Source of the DNA: Apiosordaria backusii
Taxonomy: Eukaryota > Ascomycota > Sordariomycetes > Sordariales > Lasiosphaeriaceae
DNA: 64,000 nucleotides
Assembly (NCBI GenBank): GCA_030549205.1
Contig: JAUKTV010000004.1
Coordinates: 1,054,001 to 1,118,000 of the forward strand
Reading direction: 5' to 3'
Below, one piece after another: positions 24,732 to 35,602 of this stretch. The position numbers and the translations under genes were made by a program. Every line of letters starts with the position of its first letter. The stretch's first letter is position 1. The notes beneath the pieces are model-generated. The model had not been told where the DNA came from and ran no database searches. It saw nothing but the letters and a program-made list of their open reading frames with translations.

Positions 24732-25662
24732 GTTGGTGATACTTGACTTGACAGACGTGATTAAGATAATAAGGTACAACTAAGGCAAAAGCAGAGCTCA
24801 GGAGTAAGTTCTAGGAAAGGAAAAAGTACTAGAGACACCTTGTATCGATACAAATTGTCAAGACACAACTTGAAAGGGCGGATGAAATTTACACATGGAC
24901 GTCTGAGTGGATCTTGTGTTGGAGGGCAGTATCTGTTTATAAAGTAGCATGACAATAATAACACGTGGAAAAGTGTTGAAAAATATCGCTAGATTGATGC
25001 AAATGAACTGGACCCGGAGGTCTCTTGATTGACCCAAGGGAATAGTTTCATAGCGAAGCCGACCACTGCAAGGCCGTGTTCAGTACCAATGTTGGCTTTC
25101 GTGGGTAGGTGTCTTTCAGCACAATAGCAAGTCGCATCGAGCCAAGCTTGGTCACGGATTTTGAGGGGACTTTTGACCATTTTGATGGCCATGGTTGCAG
25201 TAAACACACACACTGTGCCGCGTGGGTTGGCCCATGGACTCCAGGCCATTGGATGGGTCGTCGCGGTTTGGGCCGCGAAACCTCACACAAATGCGGCGCA
25301 GTGACTCAACCGTGACTCGATAGTGAGATCAGCACTGTATTTTGAGATCTCCCAATTTTTTCCAGTTACATTGTATTATCCCAGTGGTGATACAACATGA
25401 TAAAAGCGCTTTGAGTTCTGGAATATCTTTGGTTGTCCTCGACTTGGTACCCTTGAGAGTCGGGTTGCTCAGAGCCTGCTGTAGCATGTGCAGTGGAGAG
25501 GGAGACGCGTACCAAAGTGTGACCTCAGCTGTGTGTCTGTGTAATGAAAAGAACATCGCATGATACTCACTCTCATCCCACATTCCTGGTTTGATTCCTC
25601 TTACCTCAACGTTCCTCTCTTCAACTTGAGTCCCTGCTGGTCACACCTGCTGAACTCCAATC
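24732..25662. other. Intergenic, no gene seen
   Basis: This stretch separates the divergent Q-rich gene and the STAND gene. Only short overlapping open frames without codon structure are present. It must hold both promoters; a CACGTG occurs at 24962. Confidence 0.5.
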
Positions 25663-28600
25663 ATGGATCCCGCAATTGGAATTGGACTCGTAGCAGGAAT
25701 TCTATCCTTCATTACCTTTGCCTCGAAGCTGGTCAAGTCCAGTGTTGAAATATATCGATACGCACACCTGCCCAAAAATGCTACGCTACAAGATGTCGTC
25801 AGCCGAATGGAACACTTTTACACTCAACTGGAACAGGAATCTTCCAAACAGCAACCTGTGTCCAGCGAGGAACAGAGATTGTACGATCTTGCCGCGGACT
25901 GTCGAGAAATTGCGACCGAACTTCTCCATCTCCTTGACTCCATGAAGCCTCCAGATTCAAAAGGCTTCAGAGCCAAGTGGGAAGCGTTGAGTGCATCGTG
26001 GAAAAGTGTCATTCGTGCGGGTGCAAAGGAGGATCTGGAACGCCGATTGAATGCGTGCCAGAATAACCTGATAGTCGTACTCACATGGTCTTCAAGGTTC
26101 GCTTTCATCTTTTTTCTGCAATACCGAATATCTCATCAACTATAGCTTTCCCCTTCCAGATAGACAAACGATCAACTGACGTCAAAAAAGCGTCAAAAAA
26201 GAGAATTTCCTTCGAGCTCTTGATGAGAATAACACGAAAATCAAAGAACTGCAGACATTCATTCAAGAGCTCAAGGCACAACTTGAACTTCGCGATACCG
26301 AGTCCGATTGGCTAAACGAATCAGCGCGAAAGATGATCAGCCAGATCATCAGCACCCAGGAATCCGCTCTATACCATGTAGCCCATTCCAGGATCCTCCA
26401 GGGACTCTGGTATGATAGAATGAAAGACCGCAGCAATGACCTGCGCGATCGTTTAAGTGAAATCCAATCATGGCTAAGACAGGAAAGAGGCACATTATCT
26501 TGGCTCTTCGACACGAATGAAACGATGACATTGAATGCTGGCAATCAGGAGGAGGTGGCTATGATGAGAGAGGCCCGTGAAAGACTTCACAGGTGGCTAT
26601 CATCAGATGGGGGAATATTCCACATTGCAGGCAAACTTGGTTGTGGCAAATCAACACTGATGCAACTTCTTCATGGACACGAGTTCACAAAGAGTGCGTT
26701 GGAGAGATGGGCCGGTGAGTTCACCGAGTTTCTTAAGTTAGAAACCGTAAATTGTCAGACTCCTTGCTGACCGTGCCACAGGAGACCGGACTCTCATTAG
26801 AGCCGGCTACTTCTTCTCAGTTGCTGTCGGAGGCGTTCAAACATCACTCAAGGGCCTATTCAGAACACTACTATATGAAATTCTTCAAGCATCGCCTGAG
26901 CTGGCCCCGCAGGTTTTGCCGGGCCCTTGGAAAGCAGCAACGGACCTGCCTTGGCAGGCCAGAGACACAGGTTTCGAGATCAGCAACCCGGAAGTAGAGG
27001 AAGCCGTTAACAAGATCATAAAGCAGTCTACAAACCATTGCTTTTGCATCTTTATTGATGCCCTGGATGAATATCGAGATGTCGATACACGTGACCACGC
27101 CGACTTGGTCGACCTGCTCCACGACTGGGCCCCTGCCGCACGACGCAACGTGAAGCTATGTGTGGCAAGTAGGCTGGAGCCTGCCTTTCAGAACAAGTTC
27201 TCTGCCGAAAACACTCTCTACCTTCACGAGCTTACGCGGTACGACATGCAACATTTTGTGGCCAATCGACTGTCCAAGCTCGACAAGGAAATTCGGATCA
27301 GGCTTGTCAAAGACATTCCAGAGAAGGCACAAGGGATCTTTCTGTGGACTCACCTCGTCGTTCAAGAGATTCGAGAGGATTGGGAATCTACCCACGAGGT
27401 GGACCCCGATATTCTGGAGAGGTTCCCAGCCGGAATGCACTCCTTGCTGGATCGGACCATTGAGAACATTCCGGAAAAATGCCGCCGAAGGGCTTATCTG
27501 ACCTTTATGATGATTTGTCTCACCATGAAATTCAGCCTACCCCTTACATCTCATCAGTATTCCTTTCTTGAGGAATATTGTGATAATCCGACATTTGCCT
27601 ACAGTGTGCACACTGAAGACAGAAGGAACATTGACGCCGAGCGAGACATAAACCTCAAGACACTCAGAGATCAGAAGATACAACGTGCCCTGGGAAAGCT
27701 GCGACGAGAGTGCAAGAGCCTTGTAGAGGTGGTGCAGTGCCTACACCCATGGGAACATGAAGAGACACGTCTTGAGTTCACTCATCGCTCCATTCTGGAC
27801 TACTTTCATGACACCCCCATCAAGCAAAGATTACGGAGCGTCATCAGCAAATATACAGTCTCCGAAGCCATTGCTCAAACTCTCCTTGCTCAGTTCAGCT
27901 TCTCTCGTTGCTTGCCACACGGTGACGAATGGCCCGGTCACTTGCTGGACCTTCTTTCCGGACATGAGTTCATTTTAAATAAAGGTCCATATAGATTGCT
28001 TGGGCGTTTTGATACTGTGTTCGATCAGACTGAATTGAAGGGGCTAACGGATTTGAAGGCGGACGCCACGGAGTTGCGTATAGGAAGAATAACCCCCATT
28101 GGAACAACATTTCTAGTTGGAACGAAGAGGCCCCACCGCGAGCTATTCCTATCAAGTCCCATTTTTTATGCCATCGCCCGTGCCGACCCCTCAGATACAC
28201 TCTATGCAACTTGGAAGATTGAGGACGATTCTGACTTTGAACCCAGTGAGACCATGGCAATTGCCATCGCCTGGACATTCCTCTCTATGGCACGCATCAA
28301 GTCGCAGTTGTCCGTAGCACAAGAAAAGCTTTGGCACTCAATCTGTACCAATTTATGGCCGCAACTTGAGTCGGAGACTTCGTTTGCACCGAAATACTGT
28401 ACAAAAACCTACGACAACTATATGTTCCATCGCGTTACTGACGTGGAGCAACTAGCCACGGTTTGGCAGCATTATCTGCTGATTGAGATGCGGACCTTGC
28501 AATATCTGGGACTTGAGGTCTGGCGTCAACAGCATGGCATTGTATTTGGGCAGATTATTGAGGGGTTTCTTCGCGCTGGCGCTGATCCCCATTGCTGGTT

Positions 28601-29215
28601 TTTGTCGTTTGTCCGCGATGGCACTCGCTTTATTGCAGGCCACAACGAGGACGAGAATACATCAGACGTGGCAGCATGGCACACAGGCATTGAAAGTTAC
28701 CTGACGAAGGAGAACATCATTAGACACGACCTTGATGTCAGATATCGATTCCTACAGCTTCAAATGGGACATGACCGGAAGAAAAGCGTCAGGTCCAGGG
28801 GTTGGATTGCATGGTACGAATGCCGCGTCCTGCCATTTGGACCATCCGACGAATGGTCACTAAGAGCTTGGATCAAGACATGCGACATACCGAACAAGGC
28901 CACTCTACTGGAACTCATCGACAAAAGGCTCTTTGCCGACGACATTGATCGATTCTGCACCAGTTTGGCTATTCCTGGATCGTGGGAAGTATCCGAACAA
29001 GGGGAAGAATCGACACCACACTCCACAGGTCCAGAAAGCGGCGAGATGGCATCCTGTATGTCAGCGGGGGATATTGGCGAACACCTGATCAGTTTTGTCA
29101 TGGGTAAGTGCGCACCCGCCGGTTCATGGGTAGCCCGAGAATCATGAGCTTGTATCCTAACCCCGAAGCAGGCACTTTGTTCACTGGCCTTGTCTTTTCT
29201 TTCCTTTTCCTGTAG
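25663..29215 (+). CDS. NLR-like STAND NTPase (NACHT type) with fungal N-terminal domain
   Basis: Four exons (25663-26096, 26191-26714, 26782-29103, 29172-29215) sum to 3324 nt and predict 1107 residues. The N-terminus (MDPAIGIGLVAGILSFITFA) is the usual start of fungal NLR N-domains, followed by a coiled coil (KIKELQTFIQELKAQLELRD). The P-loop GKLGCGKST lies near residue 290 and Walker B CIFIDALDEY near 408, followed by SRLEP and AQGIFLW, the order expected in NACHT/STAND proteins. No WD40, ankyrin or TPR repeats are visible in the roughly 600-residue C-terminal part. Family role: nonself recognition or heterokaryon incompatibility; that this one acts so is inference. The last intron (GTAAGT, CCTAACC branch, CAG) swaps a polar end for a hydrophobic tail ending LFTGLVFSFLFL; without splicing the frame stops at 29147. 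Confidence 0.85.
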
Positions 29216-31227
29216 GAATTTCTGTTGGTTGATACTTCCATCATATGACCTCAGCGTTGTTGACACATATTTTCCTGGAAAGGGTGAACGAAGATGAAGG
29301 AAGTATGCCAAGAGACTGTTTCATTATTAAAGCGTGGTCAACTAGTGTAGGGGGATGAAACGCAGAATGTGTGTCACGAGGATGGGAGTATGAATTTTGG
29401 GGTGTATGGGGCTGGGGACTGGGTTTATGGGACTACTGGACTGGGCATGGGAAGGGTCTATGAATGAAGGAGTTGGGAGGTTCTAGAGTGTTGGTATCTT
29501 CGTAAGGTTTATAACTCTTCCGGACGACAGTTCAGTGGGAAATGAATTGGCTAGAAACAGGTTCAAGACTAATGGCAGATACACGAGCACTTTTTCTGTC
29601 TTTGTCCAGCAAACTCCCATTCTTGTTCTTGTTGTCATGACAACGATAGCCCTGAACCCTGAGTGGCCCCTGAAAGAGTGGAGACCTCACTCAAGCCACG
29701 ACAGTCTCTATCTTCATAAGTTGCCTTGGACATCACCACCGTAGGGACTTGAGTTGATAACCATACGAAAATGACATCACCTTTCTAGACATGACACCAA
29801 TGGCTTGCTAGGGTATTAGTGCAACGTGGGCATCATTTTGATGACGAAACCTCAATCATCGAGTTTCCCTCACAGTGAAGATAACGGGGGGGGGGGGGGG
29901 AGCGGCGGTGGGCAAGGTACCTAACTTGTTGTTAGGGGAACAACTAGGTGGGCTACATGGAACCAGCGCAACATGCTCTGAAATGGCACGCACCCAGAGC
30001 AGATGCAGTCCAAAATTCCTTGAGATTGAAGTTAAATCAAGGCGAATAACCCAGGACTATATAGGCAAGTGTCCGCATAGATTTCGTATACTGTGACGAC
30101 CTGGAAGCCTTTCGAAGATCTCCTTATTTCCGAGTCGAGAGGTTGATCCTCGCTAAGGTCTAGCTTTTGCGATAGGATAAGGTACGAAGAAGCAAGGACA
30201 GCTGAATATTCTTGGAAAAAGCAAGTTTAATTATCTGTTAGTTGTTGGATATTGTCAGATTTCCCGGTATGTCGGATTGCTGATTTGATACAGTGGTCAA
30301 TTAGTATGAACTAATAGGTCAAGAAAAGGTATGGAAAAAGGTGATGAATTGAAATTGAATCTGTCAAAAAGTGCTCCTGAAGTCGGAGGCGTGAAGTGGT
30401 GGATCTCTTTAACTGGGCCAATGGCGGGGCACAGCCAGATAAGAGATAAGAGATAAGATAAGGACTTGTGAATGCCCTCACCCAACCACTTCAGGTATCA
30501 TGATTGCTGCTCAATTACAAATGACATGACTACCTACTGTGCGATCGAAAAAGATCGTATTACCTTTCAGGATCCACCTCATGATGTATTGAGCGATGAT
30601 GCGGGGACTTTTGTTGGTCAGATAGTGTGTGTAATCCACGAATGTTACGCTGCAGCTGCCCTCGTTTCTAGCTCCACTCAATGCAGCCCGATCCAGACAC
30701 TTGACACGAGATCAAATGACAGGGAAAAAGAAGGCAAATTCGGCAGTGTGACCCAGCCTGCTCATCGATATACGAGATCCTGCGGAGCTTGAAGTCACAG
30801 TGCAATCTATTCTTGATGTTCTGTCGTCAGACATACACATCTTGTTACACCCCCTCAACCCTCCACGGCCGCCCATGCGTGAATGATCGAAACAAGGTTG
30901 AGTTTACGAAGCTCGAGTACCACAGCAGTACTATTACCTGAGAACTTTCCGTATTCGGGACTACCGCTGCATTGGACGTCTGTGAGTGGCTGAGGTATTG
31001 CTAATTTTTGCCTTTTGGAAGTCCCTGGATTGAATGCTGCACAACCGGAGACCTTGTAGCAACGGGGCTTAGCTGACATCATGCATACGTTGAGGTCCAG
31101 TCGACTATCAGAGCCGGTCAAGTATAAAAGAGTCATGAAGACCGCCCTGACTCGCAACAACGCTAGACCACCACTCACTTCAGAACATCTTACTTCGATC
31201 AATCCTACTTCTTCCAAACTTTGCATC
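29216..31227. other. Intergenic, no convincing gene
   Basis: Two kilobases with only short, unconserved-looking frames. Contains a run of 15 G at 29886-29900 and a GATA-site cluster at 30437-30463. A TATAAAAG box at 31123-31130 fits the promoter of the secreted-protein gene downstream. Confidence 0.55.
30437..30463. promoter_or_regulatory. Cluster of four GATA-factor sites
   Basis: AGATAAG occurs in near-tandem (AGATAAGAGATAAGAG and onwards), giving four GATA cores in 27 bp. GATA factors control nitrogen, light and iron responses in ascomycetes. The cluster is about 765 bp upstream of the secreted-protein gene at 31228; whether it acts on that gene is unknown. Confidence 0.45.
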
Positions 31228-31632
31228 ATGGCTCCCATCTCCCTCATCACCATGGCACTCATGCCTCTCCTGGCCTTTGCTATGCCCACAGCCATTCCCG
31301 AGACACAGTCCGCGCTCGAGACACCCGGCAACATTTTGGTCTGTACTGGCGAAAATTATACAGGCGAATGCCAAACTCATTACCTCGGTATCGAAATCCC
31401 CGGAGACTGCCTGCCAATCCCGGACCCGTTCAAGTTCAACATCGGTTCACTCCGGCCTGACCGCGGCGCCATTTGCCGTCTGTTCGCTACCGACCGTTCG
31501 GACTGCACTGGCTCCGGCCTCTCTATCTTGTATTACCCCGGCGATGGAAACCTCTTCAGGGATGTTGGAGGAAATATCCCTGGTAAGAAAGCGGCTTATT
31601 GGAGGTGCCAGGAGTGCACGAACTGCACTTAA
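31228..31632 (+). CDS. Small secreted cysteine-rich protein, crystallin-like
   Basis: Single exon, 134 residues. A signal peptide (MAPISLITMALMPLLAFA) is followed by a mature chain with eight cysteines. Segments such as VCTGENYTGECQTHYLG, NIGSLRPDRGAICRLFATD and YYPGDGNLF follow the pattern of beta/gamma-crystallin-like secreted proteins (aromatic-x-G...C, then S-x-x-P-D-x-G...C). The start at 31228 is preferred over the longer in-frame ATG at 31081 because it opens the signal peptide and lies about 100 bp after a TATAAAAG box. Effector-like by size and cysteine content, but no function can be assigned. Confidence 0.75.
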   Translation: MAPISLITMALMPLLAFAMPTAIPETQSALETPGNILVCTGENYTGECQTHYLGIEIPGDCLPIPDPFKFNIGSLRPDRGAICRLFATDRSDCTGSGLSILYYPGDGNLFRDVGGNIPGKKAAYWRCQECTNCT

Positions 31633-31959
31633 AGTGATAGCGACATGACGATGATTCTGATGGGTAAGTTGCGGGACTCCAGGAAAAAACTTGCAGGAGT
31701 TAGAAGCTGACACGGACTTCTGAAGCCAGCAACGGGTCGTCTGGGGATATCACTCTCGGATAGCTACAAGGGAGGACAGTCTGGCATTATAGGATCGAAG
31801 TGAAGGGTAACGAAGACGGAGCTTATGAAGACTTAAATTAGACTGATGGACTAATACCTTATTGATGACGCCGGGGGCTAATAAACGTATCACACACACA
31901 CACCTTATTGCTGACGGAAATCTGTGCTTTCCCCCTCCTTTGCGTGACTTTCTGTTACT
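31633..31959. other. Short intergenic stretch between convergent genes
   Basis: No gene seen. Contains a CA microsatellite near 31891-31902. Confidence 0.5.
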
Positions 31960-32880
31960 TCACACCAGCCCCTCAAAAGCCTTCACACACAGCACCGCCG
32001 CTACAGCAGCAACACTTCCCAGCAGCGCCATCTGTACACCCTCCCACACAGCCCTCCTCAGCCTCCTCCTCTTCGCATCCTCCCCATCACCACCCCTATC
32101 ATTCCTACTTAAAACAAAATCCTTCCCAAACCCAAAAACAAACAACGCCAGCACGCAAACCCCAAAGCTCCACGCCAGCCCAACGTGAACATTCTCCATC
32201 CCGACAAAAAAATACGGAAACAATGGTAAAATACCCCCAAGTAAATACCCAATCGAAACCGCCAGCCCGGCTATGATTGGACTCTCTTTCATCTCTCCCG
32301 TCTCTTTCCCTTCAGAGTCCTGACACTGACGACAAGGAGAAAGCAGCCCATCACTACTCGACACCTCTTCCTTTTCTGCCTCTTCAACCTCCATCGATGG
32401 TGACGAAGACGGGGAGGAGGGGGAAGTAGAGGATGAGCGGGCAGCGAGGTAGCCACCAATTCCCATACTAATACTCCCTGCACAGATTTCCGCCATGCCG
32501 GCGTAGATCACCGTGCGGGTGTTGCCTAGGGAGGAGAGGCCTGCTGTGAGGGCGAAGGGGACGGTCAGGCCGTCTGCGAAGCCGAGGGTGAAGTTTGAGA
32601 GGAAGGAGCTCAGGGTTATGCTTGGAGGCGACCAGCTGATCCCGAAAGATGAGGTTGACATGGTGAAGGGTGGTGGAGAGGGGTTAGGGAGGTAAGTCAT
32701 GGTTGAAGAAGAGGAGAAGGAGACGTCTGAGAATTGCTCTATGGAGAGGGACTCTCTGTGGGGGGTGGTGGAAATGGGGATTGATTCGTAGATTGGGAGG
32801 TTGTTTTGAGAGGTGACAGGAGAGTCGCCTCTGATGATACGACTCAGCTTTTGGGAGAGGGAGGGTTGTGGTTGTGTCAT
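31960..32880 (-). CDS. Ccc1/VIT1-family vacuolar iron/manganese transporter
   Basis: Single exon, 306 residues. After an 85-residue Ser/Pro-rich cytosolic N-terminus comes TLGFADGLTVPFALTAGLSS (about residues 98-117), then AEICAGSISMGIGGYLAA. This is the signature of the first two helices of Ccc1/VIT1, including the conserved Asp and small residues. The loop after helix 2 is Ser-rich and acidic (EVEEAEKEE) with a CRQC pair, where family members carry their metal-binding domain. Three further hydrophobic segments follow (IIAGLAVSIGYLLGGILPLF, LAWSFGVCVLALFVFGFG, VQMALLGSVAAVAAVLCV). The family moves Fe(II)/Mn(II) into the vacuole in exchange for protons and protects from iron excess. The shortened, serine-rich loop is unusual. 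Confidence 0.85.
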   Translation of the reverse strand: MTQPQPSLSQKLSRIIRGDSPVTSQNNLPIYESIPISTTPHRESLSIEQFSDVSFSSSSTMTYLPNPSPPPFTMSTSSFGISWSPPSITLSSFLSNFTLGFADGLTVPFALTAGLSSLGNTRTVIYAGMAEICAGSISMGIGGYLAARSSSTSPSSPSSSPSMEVEEAEKEEVSSSDGLLSPCRQCQDSEGKETGEMKESPIIAGLAVSIGYLLGGILPLFPYFFVGMENVHVGLAWSFGVCVLALFVFGFGKDFVLSRNDRGGDGEDAKRRRLRRAVWEGVQMALLGSVAAVAAVLCVKAFEGLV

Positions 32881-34104
32881 GTTTGTCTTGATTAAGCGGG
32901 AAGGGATAGAGGAAAAAAAGGTTGGAGATTCTAAGTCAGATAAAAGACTCGGAGCTCGGTTGATGAAGTACTGTAGGAAAGAGACAGGTGCTCAGATCTC
33001 AGAGAAGGAAAACATGGCAGCTTACTACCCGGTAGGCTAACGATCTTCATGACACCTCAACAGCTTGGAAGCCTTGGTCATGAAAAACAGTTTATAATAA
33101 GTCATGACAGTCGACTTCGAGAACAACACCGTCCCGATCGCGGCTATCCCGAAAGAGTATTAAAAATGCATGTAATACTATTGGCTCAGGGATCTAATGC
33201 CTCCCCCACACCCATGTGCCGGAAGGCAACGTTCCTAGTGCCATGGGCCGTTGCGAGTTCAACCTGCCAAGGCCAGTGTCAAGACAGACACTACACATGT
33301 GGAGACTGGACTCTTTGGTAGGCTTGAAGACCTGATCGTGACATTCGGTGAGGGCTTCGGCCATTTGCAACACTCCCCTTTACCATTCCTGTTCGGTACT
33401 TGTTCAACACGTGTTGAAAGCGGCCAATCACACCCAAAGGCACCACACACGTGGGGTCAGTTTCTCTAGAAATGTTCCTGAACTATTCCCGAAGCGATGA
33501 CCGAGATGCGGGATCAAGGTAGAGAAAAGCTTGTTCGAACGTTGTAAATGATAGGGACATCGAGTCTGGCGTGGGGTATGCTGGTAGTACTAAAGATGTG
33601 GGTGATATTGGCTGGCTTGTCTTGATTGGCATAGGTGCATATGGTGCGATGAAAGAGGCTGCATGTTGCATGCTTGCATGCAACATTGAGTACTATCAAC
33701 ACCACATTGGAAATTCTTGCGAATGTGTAGATACTTGCATTAAAACTACGCTAGAAGTTCTTCACAGATGGTGCCGTAGATGTCGTAGGAGGTGCTCATC
33801 CACACGTGTGTTGAAGTTGACGACGTAATTTGCTGGTATTGATAAGATGGAGTTCGGAATACCACAATGGGAAATATCAAGCGAACGCGTGTGCTGTAGA
33901 ACACCATACTTCCTTCCTGGTTTGGATACCGTTAAGAGTTCGTGAGCATAGACATGTGAGGTAACCTCTCTAGCTTGTGAGCCCATAACTGAGCCCTCAT
34001 GTATATCTGCAAAAGCCTATCCCTACAGATTCATCCACAGATTTCCAGAGTACAACTGAATAACATCACAGTCTTTAAAGAGAGAGTCTCTAACACACGC
34101 CAAA
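32881..34104. other. Divergent promoter region between transporter and phosphoesterase genes
   Basis: No credible gene in 1.2 kb. It contains three CACGTG sites (33403-33418 region, 33448, 33803) listed separately, and a CCAAT at about 33424. Confidence 0.55.
33403..33453. promoter_or_regulatory. Paired CACGTG boxes, PHO-type
   Basis: A perfect 16-bp palindrome TTCAACACGTGTTGAA (33403-33418) is followed 30 bp later by CACGTGGGG (33448-33456). CACGTGGG is the high-affinity site of yeast Pho4, and CACGTG the core bound by the Neurospora homologue NUC-1. A third CACGTG is at 33803-33808. The secreted phosphoesterase gene starts 650 bp downstream. Phosphate control is an inference from motif and neighbour. 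Confidence 0.45.
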
Positions 34105-35086
34105 ATGATCAGTGCTCCCTTCACCGTTGCCGCTCTCAGCCTCCTGGGTAGCGCTACCGCCCAGACGCAGTACACCAGCACACACACTGCTGCTGTGGCT
34201 GCCGCTCGTGCCACTGCTCTGACTCTCTCCCCTACGAGCAATATTGCTGGAAGAACCTTTGACCGATTTGTCCAAATCTGGCTCGAGAACGTTGACTACA
34301 TTGATGCCATCGCGGACCGTAAGCACCCCTCACCACCTATCCCATCATCTGGCCAAAGTCACTAACAAAACCCCAGCTAACCTCGCCTGGCTCGCAACTC
34401 AAGGCATCAGCCTAACAAACTACATCGCCCGCACCCACCCCTCCCAGCCCAACTACATCGCCGTCGCAGGCGGCACCCGCCACGGCATCACCGACAACAA
34501 CGTCCACCGCCTCGACGCCTCCATTAAGTCCGTCGTCGACCTCCTCGACGCCGGCGCCATCAGCTGGTCCATCTACCAAGAAGACATGCCCTACTCCGGC
34601 TTCCAAGGCCCCTCCTACAACAGCGGCTCCTACGTCCGCAAGCACAACCCCCTGGCTAGCTTCGACTCCGTCACCGGCAGCGTCACCCGCTCAGCCAAAT
34701 GCAAGAACTTCACCATGTTCGAACGCGACCTCGCCAATAACAAGCTCCCGCAGTGGATGTTCCTCACCCCCAACATGGACAACAGCGGGCACGACACTTC
34801 CGTCACGTATGCTGGCAAGTGGGCAAGGAACTTCATTACCCCGCTGTTGTCGGATAGCAAGTTTAATATTCCTCGTACGCTTGTCATGTTGACATTTGAT
34901 GAGGGGTCCTACAACAGGGACAACCAGGTTTATGCGGTGCTTTTGGGAAGCGCAGTGCCGTCGAATAAGAAGGGAACGACCAACAGCACTTCGTATGGGC
35001 ATTACAGTGTGCTGAAGACTGTGGAGTTGAACTGGAATTTGGGGAATCTGGGGCAGAATGATGTTAGTGCTAATGCCTTTTTTTGA
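34105..35086 (+). CDS. Secreted phosphoesterase, acid phosphatase type
   Basis: Two exons (34105-34318 and 34377-35086; intron with GTAAGC, CACTAAC, CCAG) give 307 residues. Signal peptide MISAPFTVAALSLLGSATAQ. The phosphoesterase family (PF04185 type) motifs RFVQIWLENVDY, near the start of the mature protein, and LVMLTFDEGSY, in the last third, carry the expected metal/catalytic residues (E-N and D-E). HPSQPNYIAVAGG is also typical. Such fungal enzymes are secreted acid phosphatases releasing phosphate from organic esters. Several N-x-S/T sites suit a secreted glycoprotein. CACGTG boxes lie in its upstream region. Confidence 0.88.
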
Positions 35087-35602
35087 GAGGCATTTGATTA
35101 TATCAGAAGTTTGATGGTGGTGCTAGGAGTGGGTGATGTAGTTGAGCCCTTGAGCCCCTGAATCTGCCCCATTTTTATGCCCTGCCAAAGGTGGTTTTAC
35201 AGCCGAGGTGAGAAGATAATCAGTCAGTATACGCTTGTGGCTTTGAGGGATTTGAGTAATCCAGATTGGACTTCATCTTCACCTTGTACGCCAGTTATTG
35301 GTGACAGCTCATTCATGAACCTTCTGTTTTTTGGGGTTGGCGGTGTGGCCGCTGCACCATTCCCCAGATCCCCGTACGGTTGGCGCCGGTAGGTCTCGAA
35401 CCTACTTTGGGTTCAAGTACAGCTTCACCATTGGGGTTGGCGGCTAGCAGTTCCAGTGCCATGTGTGCTGTGAATAAAACCAAGGGTTTTGGGGGCTAAT
35501 TTTGTTCTATTGCCGATCTGCAACTCAAGTATATCGCTTTAACGCTTATAGTGTGTTGCAAGAATTCTAGACAGAAAAGAACTCCAACCCCTGTCACGCC
35601 TT
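35087..35602. other. Intergenic, no gene seen
   Basis: Contains three copies of GGTTGGCGG/GGTTGGCGC (around 35335, 35379 and 35435) and a T-arm-like hairpin at about 35389-35405, but no complete tRNA or gene. Confidence 0.4.

Noticed and set aside
29886..29900. Run of 15 G as a possible quadruplex or regulatory element
   Set aside because: A lone homopolymer with no neighbouring G-tracts or gene relation; it may also be length-uncertain in sequencing.
30855..31334. 159-codon frame on the minus strand
   Set aside because: Overlaps promoter, TATA box and signal-peptide region of the secreted-protein gene; no motif.
35385..35460. tRNA-like T arm (GTAGG-TTCGAGA-CCTAC on the minus strand) followed by CGGCGCC
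   Set aside because: No matching acceptor strand, D arm or anticodon arm could be placed upstream; the loop also ends in A instead of a pyrimidine.
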